From assembly GCA_024958995.1 (NCBI GenBank), contig JANXGZ010000072.1:1-8597 (forward strand): 8,597 bases of DNA. Direction: 5' to 3'. The position numbers and the translations under genes were made by a program. Under the pieces are notes generated by a model. It saw only the letters and a list, made by a program, of their open reading frames with translations. It did no database searches and was not told the DNA's origin. This document shows positions 1-6,471 of the stretch, one piece after another. This DNA is from Methylococcales bacterium. Lineage in GTDB: Bacteria > Pseudomonadota > Gammaproteobacteria > Methylococcales > UBA1147. Each line of letters starts with the position of its first letter. The first letter of the stretch is position 1.

Positions 1-210
1 TGTTTTGAACATGGGGACCAGAAAGGTCGCCGTCTTGCCTGTCCCCGTTTGCGCCTGGCCGGCCACGTCGCGCCCCTGCAATGCGATTGGTAGGGCCATT
101 TTCTGTATGGGGGTGCAGAATTCGTAATTGCCGTATTGCAGGCCCTGGAGTAGTTCGGGGGCCAGTTCGAAACTGTCGAACCTCGTCCCTGTAAGGATGG
201 TATGAGTCAT
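1..210 (-). CDS. rhlB: ATP-dependent RNA helicase RhlB (N-terminal part, cut by window edge)
   Basis: This is the first 70 residues of a DEAD-box RNA helicase. RhlB unwinds structured RNA and in E. coli is a partner of the RNase E degradosome. Visible are the Q-motif region (TPIQ at residues 33-36), then GRDVAGQ, and Walker A AQTGTGKT at residues 53-60. The N-terminus aligns residue by residue with E. coli RhlB (MSKTHLT... against MTHTILT...), which favours the ATG at 208-210. An in-frame ATG at 247-249 would add 13 residues; a stop lies just upstream of it. Neither start has a good Shine-Dalgarno sequence. The gene runs off the left edge, so the DEAD box and helicase C domain are not seen. 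Its divergent position beside trxA-rho is the same as in E. coli, which strengthens the RhlB call over other DEAD-box paralogues. Confidence 0.93.
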   Translation of the reverse strand, partial: MTHTILTGTRFDSFELAPELLQGLQYGNYEFCTPIQKMALPIALQGRDVAGQAQTGTGKTATFLVPMFKT

Positions 211-310
211 GCTTTTGGGTGTTCGTTGGGATCCAGTCGTTGTTTTCATCCGGTTTCAGGCCAGGTAAGCGCTGGGCCAGACGGAAGCAGCAACCTCTAC
301 CTCGTCAGCA

Positions 311-330
311 GGCGATTCGGATGCCTCGCC
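311..330. repeat. Short inverted repeat in the rhlB leader side
   Basis: Perfect 5-base arms GGCGA (311-315) and TCGCC (326-330) flank a 10-base loop. It is the first of three consecutive dyads. Alone it would be unremarkable; it is recorded because the next two follow directly. Confidence 0.35.
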
Positions 331-343
331 GAAAGTGCTTTCG
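330..343. promoter_or_regulatory. 14-bp dyad, operator-like
   Basis: Arms CGAAAG (330-335) and CTTTCG (338-343) are perfect inverted repeats around a 2-base centre. The tight centre suits a dimeric protein binding site better than an RNA hairpin. No specific regulator can be named from the sequence. It lies 120 bases upstream of the rhlB ATG and 330 bases upstream of trxA. Confidence 0.35.
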
Positions 344-348
344 TTGCT

Positions 349-368
349 GGCTAAGCAAAGGCTTAGCC
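349..368. repeat. Perfect 8-bp inverted repeat with 4-base loop
   Basis: Arms GGCTAAGC (349-356) and GCTTAGCC (361-368) are exact reverse complements around AAAG. Neither side is followed by a T-run, so it does not look like an intrinsic terminator, and no gene ends here. It could be an operator for the divergent pair, or a stable hairpin in the 5' leader of rhlB if transcription starts further right. Confidence 0.5.
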
Positions 369-673
369 CAATATAAAACGGACAGCATAACCTAATTCTG
401 TGTAGAAGGCCTATCCAAAAGTATCTGAGACATGGAATCAGACTTGTTTGGCTCCGTACCGATGGTGCCGCGGTTCTTCGGTCAGTGGTTTTACCCGGGT
501 TAGTGGTTGCATTTGCCTGGTTAATGCGACAGACTTTGACGATCTAGTCGTAATCTGTTCTTGCTGGTGTCAAAAGGACAGTCTTTTAGCCGCCCCCTCA
601 TCAATCCTTCTTAATCCTGGATTATATGTTCCATGAGGGGTGGTATTTCATGATAAAACCCACGGAGAAATAA

Positions 674-1000
674 GTGAGCGATTCTATTATCCACGTAACG
701 GACAATAATTTTGACGAAACCGTTCTAAAGGCTGAATTACCGGTGTTGGTTGATTACTGGGCCGAATGGTGCGGGCCGTGCAAAATGATTGCACCGGTGC
801 TTGAAGAAATCGCGTCCGACTACCAGGGCAAGGTGACGGTTGCCAAACTGAACATTGATGAAAACCCGGCCACTCCGCAGCATTACGGGGTTCGTGGAAT
901 CCCCACCCTGATACTGTTCAAGGATGGCGAAGTCGAAGCAACCAAGGTTGGCTTGGCGTCCAAAGCTCAGCTTGCCGACTTTCTCGATGGGAACCTCTAA
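674..1000 (+). CDS. trxA: Thioredoxin 1 (TrxA)
   Basis: Cytoplasmic dithiol-disulfide oxidoreductase that reduces protein disulfides, including those of ribonucleotide reductase and PAPS reductase, and is recycled by thioredoxin reductase. The 108-residue length and single thioredoxin fold match the family. The active site WCGPC is at residues 32-36, the buried acid is Asp27, and the cis-proline is Pro77 in RGIP. It aligns end to end with E. coli TrxA without gaps of note. The start is GTG at 674, chosen because it gives MSDSIIHVTD, matching MSDKIIHLTD, and has a good Shine-Dalgarno GGAG at 664-667 with a 6-base spacer. rhlB is divergent upstream and rho follows in the same direction after 183 bases, as in E. 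coli. Confidence 0.97.
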   Translation: MSDSIIHVTDNNFDETVLKAELPVLVDYWAEWCGPCKMIAPVLEEIASDYQGKVTVAKLNIDENPATPQHYGVRGIPTLILFKDGEVEATKVGLASKAQLADFLDGNL

Positions 1001-1009
1001 TCAGGGTAT

Positions 1010-1034
1010 CCGTCCGGTGGCGCGTGCTGGACGG
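1010..1034 (+). repeat. Hairpin just after trxA
   Basis: Perfect 6-base arms CCGTCC (1010-1015) and GGACGG (1029-1034) lie 9 bases after the trxA stop. The 13-base loop can close further with a G-C and wobble pairs. No T-run follows, so it is not a classical intrinsic terminator. It may protect the trxA 3' end or partly separate trxA from rho expression. Confidence 0.45.
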
Positions 1035-1039
1035 CCCAC

Positions 1040-1160
1040 GAATACTGTGCTACTTTAACCTCAGAAAATCGCTTTCCCTTTCAAAAGGCGCCGGCTGGCG
1101 TCAAACTCTCCTCGTTCCATTCAAAGGCCCCTGTTTGGGGTTTTATAGCCTCATGGCTAT
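1040..1160 (+). promoter_or_regulatory. Structured, C-rich rho leader (candidate Rho autoregulation region)
   Basis: Upstream of rho is a pyrimidine-rich, G-poor stretch with many YC dinucleotides (about 1052-1086 and 1101-1122), the kind of RNA Rho loads on. It is followed by two adjacent hairpins. The first pairs 1124-1131 with 1137-1144 (CCCC/GGGG core, then two G-U and two A-U pairs) and has a T-rich 3' arm. The second has perfect arms ATAGCC (1145-1150) and GGCTAT (1155-1160) around TCAT. E. coli rho is known to be autoregulated by Rho-dependent attenuation in its leader; the same role here is inferred from position and composition. I see no counterpart of the short rhoL leader peptide. 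Confidence 0.4.
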
Positions 1161-1183
1161 CTCAAATCTGAATTCTGAAGAAT

Positions 1184-2440
1184 ATGAATCTTACTGCCCT
1201 CAAGCGACAACCCGTACCCGAAATTATCCAGGCTGCATCGGCCCTCGGCATTGAGAGCATCGGCCGAGCTAAGAAGCAGGATCTGATTTTTGCCATCCTG
1301 AAGAAGCGCGCAAAGGGTGGGGAGGACATCTACGGGGACGGTGTTGTGGAGATTTTGCAGGATGGCTTCGGTTTTCTTCGGTCACCGGGGAGCTCATATC
1401 TCGCGGGACCCGATGACATCTACGTATCGCCCAGCCAGATCCGGCGCTTCAATCTTCGTACCGGCGACACTATTTCCGGCAAAATCCGGCCCCCGAAGGA
1501 CAATGAGCGTTACTTCGCGTTGCTGAAGCTCGAGAAGATCAATCACGATGCACCGGAAAATGCCAAGCACAAGATGCTCTTTTCCAATCTGACCCCGTTG
1601 TTTCCAAATCAGCGTTTTACCCTGGAGATGGGGAATGGTTCGACTGAAGATCTGACCGCACGGGTCATCGATCTGGTGGCGCCCATCGGCAAAGGCCAAA
1701 GAGGTCTGATCGTATCTCCGCCAAAAGCGGGTAAGACGATAATCCTGCAGCACCTGGCGAATTCCATCGAACAGAATAATCCGGAATGTGTGCTGATTGT
1801 TCTTCTGATCGATGAACGACCAGAAGAAGTCACGGAAATGCAACGCTGCGTGAAAGGCGAGGTGGTGTCCAGTACCTTTGACGAACCGGCAACACGGCAT
1901 GTTCAGGTTGCCGACATGGTCTTGGAAAAGGCCAAGCGTCTGGTCGAGCATAAGAAGGATGTTGTCATTCTTCTCGATTCGATCACCCGCCTGGCACGAG
2001 CTTATAACACGGTGGTTCCGTCATCCGGTAAGGTGCTGACTGGCGGTGTCGATGCCAACGCGCTGGAACGGCCGAAACGGTTCTTTGGTGCGGCAAGGAA
2101 CATTGAGGAGGGCGGAAGCCTGACCATCATAGCGACCGCGTTGGTCGATACGGGCTCCAGGATGGACGAAGTAATCTACGAAGAGTTCAAAGGCACCGGC
2201 AACATGGAAGTGCATCTGGACCGCAAGATCGCTGAGAAGCGCATTTACCCGGCCATCAACATCAATCGTTGCGGCACCCGCCGCGAAGAGTATCTGGTGG
2301 GGCCGGAGGAACTCCAGAAATCCTGGATCCTGCGCAAGATTCTGCATCCCATGGATGAACTGGCAGCCAGTGAATTCCTGCTCAGTAAACTGAAGGAAAC
2401 CAAGACCAACGCCCAGTTCTTCGACTCAATGAGACGCTAG
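1184..2440 (+). CDS. rho: Transcription termination factor Rho
   Basis: Hexameric RNA-dependent ATPase and translocase that ends transcription at C-rich, unstructured RNA. At 418 residues it is almost the length of E. coli Rho (419) and aligns throughout. The N-terminal helical domain is followed by the cold-shock-like RNA-binding domain (about 50-120, with GFGFLR at 62-66). The ATPase core has Walker A PPKAGKT (179-185), catalytic Glu211 in LLIDERPEE, Walker B VVILLD (260-265), Q-loop LTGGVDANAL (285-294), R-loop FKGTGN (335-340) and the arginine finger near Arg366 in GTRR. No insertion in the N-terminal domain is seen. The ATG at 1184 gives MNLTALK, matching MNLTELK of E. coli; its ribosome binding site is weak (GAAG at 1177-1180, 3-base spacer). 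It is downstream of trxA and convergent with rmuC, 21 bases apart. Confidence 0.98.
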   Translation: MNLTALKRQPVPEIIQAASALGIESIGRAKKQDLIFAILKKRAKGGEDIYGDGVVEILQDGFGFLRSPGSSYLAGPDDIYVSPSQIRRFNLRTGDTISGKIRPPKDNERYFALLKLEKINHDAPENAKHKMLFSNLTPLFPNQRFTLEMGNGSTEDLTARVIDLVAPIGKGQRGLIVSPPKAGKTIILQHLANSIEQNNPECVLIVLLIDERPEEVTEMQRCVKGEVVSSTFDEPATRHVQVADMVLEKAKRLVEHKKDVVILLDSITRLARAYNTVVPSSGKVLTGGVDANALERPKRFFGAARNIEEGGSLTIIATALVDTGSRMDEVIYEEFKGTGNMEVHLDRKIAEKRIYPAININRCGTRREEYLVGPEELQKSWILRKILHPMDELAASEFLLSKLKETKTNAQFFDSMRR

Positions 2441-2461
2441 CTTCCGGGGTTCCGGCTTGAG

Positions 2462-3997
2462 TCAGTCCGATTTCTCCCCGGTTTCATCATCCGTTTCTTC
2501 ACCAAGGGCCTGGTCGAGGACAGACCTTGGCAATGTCTTTTTTACCTTGACACCGAGTTCAACGAAGCTGTTGGCCTGGCGAACAAGGTTGCCTCGCCCC
2601 TGCGTCAGCTTGTTCATGGAACTCTCGTAGGTTCCGTGTACGGTTGATATCTGGACCCCGAGTTTTTCGAAGTCTTCAACAAACCCGCGGATCTTGTCAT
2701 ACAGGCTACCGGCCTTGTCGGCGATGATGCGGGCATTTTCATTCTGTCGTTCGTAGCGCCAAATGTTGTCAATGGTGCGAAGGGTGGCTAGCAGCGTGGT
2801 CGGTGTAACCACAATGATGTTGTGCTCGAAAGCTTTGGAAAATAGCGATTCGTCGTGCTCGAATGCGACCATGAACGCGGTTTCAATGGGCATGAACATC
2901 AGAACAAAATCCAGTGAACGAAGCCCTTTGACGTTTGAATAGTCCTTTTCGCTGAGCGTCTTGATGTGCTCGAAGATGGCCTGGACATGCTCCGTTATGG
3001 CTTGCTTGCGGAGTTCTTCCGAATCGGCAGAGGTATAGGTTTCATAGGCCAGCAGGGAAACCTTCGAGTCGATGACGATTTCCCTGCCATCCGGTAAGTG
3101 GACGATTACATCTGGTTTCAGCAGTCGGTTGTCGCGGTCCCGGAAGGCGCCCTGGGTCTCGTACTCCACACCTTTGCGCAGCCCTGATTGCTGAAGCACC
3201 TTTTCCAGCACCAGTTCACCCCAGGTTCCCTGGGCTTTCTTGTCCCCCTTCAGCGCCCGCACCAGATTACTGGCTTCCTCGGTGATGCGCTGGTTTTGTT
3301 GGTTGAGGGTACGAATGGCTTCTCGCAGCGATGCCCGATCCCTGGTGTCCTCCACGTGAACGTCGTCCACCTTTTTCCTGAAGTCGCCTAGCTGTTCGCG
3401 CAGGGGTAACAGAACACGGTCAAGGTTGAGCTTGTTCTGTTCGGTAAAGGCCTTTCCTTTTTCCTCGAGAATTTTTGCCCCAAGTGCCTCGAATTGGTGA
3501 ACCATCTGTTTCTCGGCGTTTTTTACCAGTTCCAGCTTCTCACTGGTATGTTTTCGTTCTGCCTCGATGCGAGTGGCTAGTTCTGCATTGGCGCTTTTCA
3601 TTGCGCTGAGTTCATCAACCTGGGCTGAGATGGTCTTCTCTTTTGTGGCAACCCTTTGCTGCAGGGGCTCCACTTGGACAGCTTCCTGTTCGGCCTTCAC
3701 GCGTTGGGTTGATTCGCTTAGAAGCTCCTGTCGTGATGCCTCCAGCTGTTCATCCAGCGCTTGGATCCTGGATTCCAGCTTGAGAAGGTCGGCTGTTTTC
3801 TGTTGCGCAATTGCCTCGGCGGCAATGAACTGGTGTTCCTGCGTTTCCAGTTGCTGCAACTTCCGGTCCGTTATGGCGGCGGATTTTCGCTGGCGTGCCA
3901 GTAGCAGCCAAGCTACGATTGCCGCTAGTATCAGGGAGCAGGTTGCTCCGATGGCCACCCCGAACGAGAACGGGGAAAGGGTGACGATTCCGTTCAT
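2462..3997 (-). CDS. rmuC: DNA recombination protein RmuC
   Basis: RmuC limits recombination at short inverted repeats in E. coli; its exact activity is unsettled, but the core resembles PD-(D/E)xK nucleases. Of 511 residues, about 12-34 form one hydrophobic membrane anchor and about 40-180 are charged, Gln/Glu/Lys-rich and likely coiled coil. The conserved RmuC core spans about 195-480. Candidate catalytic residues are Glu261 in GTWGELVLEKVL, Asp296 in KPDV and the Asp310-Ser-Lys312 triplet in IVIDSKVSL. The C-terminal tail is acidic. The ATG at 3995-3997 is well supported by AGAAGGA (minus strand, 4003-4009) five bases upstream. hemL lies upstream in the same direction with a 59-base gap and no obvious terminator, so the two may share a transcript. 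Its 3' end faces the rho stop. Confidence 0.93.
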   Translation of the reverse strand: MNGIVTLSPFSFGVAIGATCSLILAAIVAWLLLARQRKSAAITDRKLQQLETQEHQFIAAEAIAQQKTADLLKLESRIQALDEQLEASRQELLSESTQRVKAEQEAVQVEPLQQRVATKEKTISAQVDELSAMKSANAELATRIEAERKHTSEKLELVKNAEKQMVHQFEALGAKILEEKGKAFTEQNKLNLDRVLLPLREQLGDFRKKVDDVHVEDTRDRASLREAIRTLNQQNQRITEEASNLVRALKGDKKAQGTWGELVLEKVLQQSGLRKGVEYETQGAFRDRDNRLLKPDVIVHLPDGREIVIDSKVSLLAYETYTSADSEELRKQAITEHVQAIFEHIKTLSEKDYSNVKGLRSLDFVLMFMPIETAFMVAFEHDESLFSKAFEHNIIVVTPTTLLATLRTIDNIWRYERQNENARIIADKAGSLYDKIRGFVEDFEKLGVQISTVHGTYESSMNKLTQGRGNLVRQANSFVELGVKVKKTLPRSVLDQALGEETDDETGEKSD

Positions 3998-4056
3998 ATC
4001 GATCCTTCTAAAAAGTTATGCGGCTGCAAGAGGGCTTTGAGTAAACGCTCGCGGTT

Positions 4057-5349
4057 TTAGGAGATCGTCTGAAACACCTTTTCCGCTGCATACAGGGTGT
4101 TGTCAATGATTTCCCGGTCGTGCGCCCCCGATACGAAGCCAGCCTCGAATGCCGACGGTGCCAGGTAAACGCCATGCCCCAGCATCCCGTGGAAAAACTT
4201 CCTGAAGGTGCCTTGGTCGCAATTCATCACCGCATCGAAATCACGCACCGCGTGATCGCTGCTGAAGAACAGCCCGAACATGCCCCCAACCTGGTTGGAG
4301 ACAAGGGCGATTCCGGCTGCCGAAGCCCTTTCGACCATCCCTTCGGTCAGCGTGCCGGTCATGTGCGCAAGGTTCTCGTAGAATCCGGGTGCCGAGACCA
4401 GTTCCAGTGTTTCCAGGCCGGCGGCCATGGCGATCGGGTTCCCGGACAGCGTTCCTGCCTGGTAGATGGGGCCGAGTGGCGCCAGTTTCTCCATGATGTC
4501 CTTGCGGCCACCGAACGCGCCAACCGGCAGGCCCCCGCCGATGATTTTGCCGAGGGTTGTGAGATCGGGCGTGACACCGTAGTGTTCTTGTGCGCCGCCC
4601 CTCGCCACGCGAAAGCCAGTCATGACTTCATCAAAAATAAGCACGGTTCCGGACTGCGTGCACAGCCTTCTGAGCGTTTCGAGAAAGCCGGGAAGAGGTG
4701 GGATACAGTTCATGTTACCGGCAACCGGTTCAATGATCACGCAGCCGATCTGTTCGCCCATCTCGGCGAAAAGCTGTTCCAGGCCTTCACTGTCGTTGTA
4801 TTGCAGGGTCAGTGTCTGTTCCGCCACGCTATCCGGAACTCCCGGCGAACTCGGGACACCGAGGGTGAGTGCTCCTGAACCGGCTTTTACCAGCAGGGCA
4901 TCCGAGTGACCGTGGTAACAGCCTTCGAACTTCACGATCCTGTCGCGGCCGGTGTGGCCTCGGGCCAGACGAATGGCGCTCATTGTGGCTTCGGTGCCGG
5001 AGTTGACCATTCGTACCAGTTCCAACGAAGGGATCAGGGAACACAGTTTCTCGGCCATCAGGGTTTCGATCTCGGTTGGCGCGCCGAAGCTCAGCCCTCT
5101 GTCCACGTAACGGTGAACCGCGGCAATGACTTGCGGGTGCGCGTGGCCGACGATCATCGGTCCCCATGAGCCGACGTAGTCGATGTATCGGTTGCCGGCG
5201 CAGTCCATAATGAATGGGCCCTCTGCGGACTCGACGAAGACGGGGGTTCCGCCAACGCCTTTGAAGGCTCTTACCGGCGAATTAACGCCCCCGGGAATGA
5301 CTTGCCTGGCTGCCTGGAAAAGATGTTCAGAATGACTGGCTGGGTCCAT
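4057..5349 (-). CDS. hemL: Glutamate-1-semialdehyde 2,1-aminomutase (HemL)
   Basis: PLP enzyme that converts glutamate-1-semialdehyde to 5-aminolevulinate, the last step of the C5 route to haem and other tetrapyrroles. The chosen ATG at 5347-5349 gives 430 residues, close to E. coli HemL (426). In this numbering the N-terminus carries IPGGVNSPVRAF (about 18-29), the cofactor region has NSGTEA (116-121) and CYHGHSD (144-150), DEVMTGFR is at 240-247, and the PLP-binding Lys268 lies in GKIIGGGLPVGAFGGR. The C-terminus YLAPSAFEAGF is conserved. A TTG at 5386-5388 would add 13 residues, but these do not resemble the family, and it falls at the expected start point of a candidate promoter. The ribosome binding site is poor: AAGGA at 5363-5367 is 13 bases away. 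The transporter gene lies upstream, 138 bases off, and rmuC follows. Confidence 0.96.
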   Translation of the reverse strand: MDPASHSEHLFQAARQVIPGGVNSPVRAFKGVGGTPVFVESAEGPFIMDCAGNRYIDYVGSWGPMIVGHAHPQVIAAVHRYVDRGLSFGAPTEIETLMAEKLCSLIPSLELVRMVNSGTEATMSAIRLARGHTGRDRIVKFEGCYHGHSDALLVKAGSGALTLGVPSSPGVPDSVAEQTLTLQYNDSEGLEQLFAEMGEQIGCVIIEPVAGNMNCIPPLPGFLETLRRLCTQSGTVLIFDEVMTGFRVARGGAQEHYGVTPDLTTLGKIIGGGLPVGAFGGRKDIMEKLAPLGPIYQAGTLSGNPIAMAAGLETLELVSAPGFYENLAHMTGTLTEGMVERASAAGIALVSNQVGGMFGLFFSSDHAVRDFDAVMNCDQGTFRKFFHGMLGHGVYLAPSAFEAGFVSGAHDREIIDNTLYAAEKVFQTIS

Positions 5350-5393
5350 GGTTTTTCTTTGATCCTTGGTTTCTGTGAATCGGGCCAAATGAG

Positions 5394-5425
5394 ATCATAA
5401 GGCTTCGTGAGATGGAAAATATCAA
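5394..5425 (-). promoter_or_regulatory. Candidate hemL promoter
   Basis: On the minus strand a TATGAT box (5394-5399, five of six to the sigma-70 -10 consensus) lies 45 bases upstream of the hemL ATG. TTGATA (5420-5425) is a fair -35 match, but the 20-base spacer is longer than the usual 16-18. Transcription would start near 5387, giving a leader of about 38 bases. This favours the ATG over the upstream TTG as the hemL start. Confidence 0.35.
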
Positions 5426-5440
5426 CGGCCCATGATCAGG

Positions 5441-5458
5441 GCATTCGTTTCCGAATGC
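5441..5458 (-). repeat. Perfect 7-bp hairpin with GAAA tetraloop between the transporter gene and hemL
   Basis: Arms GCATTCG and CGAATGC are exact reverse complements; read on the minus strand the loop is GAAA, a stable GNRA tetraloop. The hairpin starts 30 bases after the transporter stop. A weaker GCCC/GGGC dyad centred on TGATCA (about 5428-5442) follows in the direction of transcription. No T-run follows either, so it is not a textbook terminator; a 3'-end protecting role for the transporter mRNA is one reading. Confidence 0.5.
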
Positions 5459-5487
5459 AAAGCTCGGATGCGCCGGATTGACCTTCC

Positions 5488-6315
5488 TCATGTATGGACC
5501 AGAAGTTTACAGCCAATGATGAATAGGAACACGGCGAACAGGCGTTTAAGCCGGTCCGTCGGCAGCCGGTGTGCAAGTCTGGCGCCTATCGGCGCGAACA
5601 CCATGCTGCTTGTGACGATGCCTGCGAAGGCGGGGCCGTATATGTAGCCTAGGCTCCATGCTGGCATCTGGGTTTCGTTCCAACCCAGTATGATGTAACT
5701 GATGGTTCCGGAAACGGCGATCGGCAATCCGCAGGCGCTGGAAATAGCAACCGCGTTGTGGATCGGCTGCCGGCACTTCAACAAGAAGGGAACGGTCAGG
5801 GTTCCGCCGCCGATCCCGAGCAGGGAAGAGCAGCCACCGATGACGGCACCTGCCAGGGTGGCCAGCCATTTGTCAAGAACCAGGGTCTGTTTTCTTGGTT
5901 TGATTTGCAAGCCGGTCTGGATGGAAACTATGGTCAGGAAGATACCGAAAATGATTTTCAGTTCGGAGGAATCCAGGTGCTGAGTCAGCAGGCTTCCGGC
6001 CAGTGACCCGACCAGTATGGTAGGGGCCAGCCGCAGAACGATTACCCATCGGATCGCGCCGAGCCGGTGGTGGGCCGATACCGAAGCGAGAGAGGTGAAA
6101 ATGATGGTTGCTAGTGACGTGGCAATGGCCACCAGCATGACCATGTTTGCGGGGATGCCCTGGTCAGGATAGATCCAGGCTAGGAAAGGAACCAGCACGA
6201 CCCCGCCGCCAATGCCGAATAGGCCTGCCAGCAAACCCGCGGTTGTCCCGAGCAAGAGATAAAGGAAAAAGAACTCTGACACGCTTTTCAAGGCCTCGTT
6301 ATAATGGCTCCCCAT
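5488..6315 (-). CDS. TauE/SafE-family (TSUP) membrane transporter
   Basis: Inner-membrane protein of the TSUP (formerly DUF81) family, whose members move sulfite, sulfoacetate or other small organic anions. The substrate here cannot be told from the sequence. The 275 residues contain about eight hydrophobic segments (roughly 15-48, 58-78, 87-110, 119-134, 150-176, 187-212, 220-245, 257-272). The two-repeat architecture is visible as paired glycine motifs: GLFGIGGGVVLVPFL (31-45) and SLLGIGGGTLTVPFLL (164-179). The ATG at 6313-6315 has no good ribosome binding site. A GTG at 6280-6282, with GAGG 11 bases upstream, would remove 11 polar residues and start right before the first membrane segment; it is a serious alternative. 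The gene is divergent from cca and upstream of hemL. No sulfur-metabolism gene is in view to suggest a substrate. Confidence 0.88.
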   Translation of the reverse strand: MGSHYNEALKSVSEFFFLYLLLGTTAGLLAGLFGIGGGVVLVPFLAWIYPDQGIPANMVMLVAIATSLATIIFTSLASVSAHHRLGAIRWVIVLRLAPTILVGSLAGSLLTQHLDSSELKIIFGIFLTIVSIQTGLQIKPRKQTLVLDKWLATLAGAVIGGCSSLLGIGGGTLTVPFLLKCRQPIHNAVAISSACGLPIAVSGTISYIILGWNETQMPAWSLGYIYGPAFAGIVTSSMVFAPIGARLAHRLPTDRLKRLFAVFLFIIGCKLLVHT

Positions 6316-6346
6316 GCAAGAACAGCTTTGTGAGCCCGACTCCGGG

Positions 6347-6373
6347 ATTCTATCACTGCTTCGAATCTGTCGG
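6347..6373 (-). promoter_or_regulatory. Candidate promoter for the TSUP transporter gene
   Basis: On the minus strand TAGAAT (6347-6352) matches the -10 consensus at five of six positions, and CCGACA (6368-6373) matches the -35 at four of six. The spacer is 15 bases, slightly short. Transcription would start near 6340, about 25 bases before the ATG at 6315. Confidence 0.35.
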
Positions 6374-6430
6374 GGAAGGCCGCTCGTTACTGCACAGGCT
6401 TCTTTTCCGCGAACCGATTTTGGTGGCGTG

Positions 6431-6460
6431 TGGAAACACTGCCCACGAATTGGTTATATT
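6431..6460 (+). promoter_or_regulatory. Candidate cca promoter abutting the start codon
   Basis: TATATT (6455-6460) matches the -10 consensus at five of six positions and TGGAAA (6431-6436) the -35 at four of six, with an 18-base spacer. The predicted start point (about 6466-6468) lies between the two possible cca ATG codons (6463 and 6472). If real, the mRNA would have almost no leader. Confidence 0.35.
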
Positions 6461-6471
6461 GAATGCCAGCC

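Larger units (their letters stand above)
211..673. other. Long rhlB / trxA divergent intergenic region
   Basis: About 460 bases separate the divergent rhlB and trxA starts. I find no convincing gene. The longest plus-strand frame (448-636, TTG start) encodes a Cys/Ser/Trp-rich peptide without family resemblance. The part nearer rhlB holds three short inverted repeats between 311 and 368. The part nearer trxA is more AT-rich and has a TTGACG hexamer at 536-541 and TTATAT at 622-627, but these are not spaced as one promoter. A weak AT stem (AAAAG/CTTTT) lies at 572-587. Promoters for both genes must be here or in neighbouring structure, but I cannot place them firmly. Confidence 0.6.

Noticed and set aside
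247..249. Upstream ATG as the rhlB start
   Set aside because: It adds 13 residues not matching the E. coli N-terminus, and it has no better ribosome binding site than ATG 208-210; kept only as an alternative.
274..291. Sequence resembling the SRP RNA apical motif (CGGAAGCAGC)
   Set aside because: The conserved SRP domain needs GGAA followed by paired bases and then AGCAG. Here the stem after the tetraloop is missing and the flanks do not fold into the long SRP helix.
448..636. 62-codon plus-strand frame upstream of trxA
   Set aside because: It needs a TTG start, has no Shine-Dalgarno sequence, is rich in Cys, Ser and Trp and shows no domain or signal. It looks like chance read-through of intergenic sequence.
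1024..1254. 76-codon frame overlapping the rho start, including a 33-codon version from ATG 1153, as a possible rhoL-like leader peptide
   Set aside because: The sequence does not resemble E. coli RhoL, it runs into rho in another frame, and ATG 1153 lies inside a hairpin without a ribosome binding site. The equal length to RhoL looks accidental.
1394..1951. 185-codon antisense frame inside rho
   Set aside because: The sense strand is an unmistakable, fully conserved Rho; the antisense frame follows from its codon bias.
2430..2465. Possible bidirectional terminator between rho and rmuC (CCGG/CCGG)
   Set aside because: Only four base pairs with a 4-base loop and no T-run on either side; not enough to call.
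4120..4878. 252-codon plus-strand frame opposite hemL
   Set aside because: Long but antisense to a conserved hemL, with His- and Arg-rich composition typical of a shadow frame and no recognisable domain.
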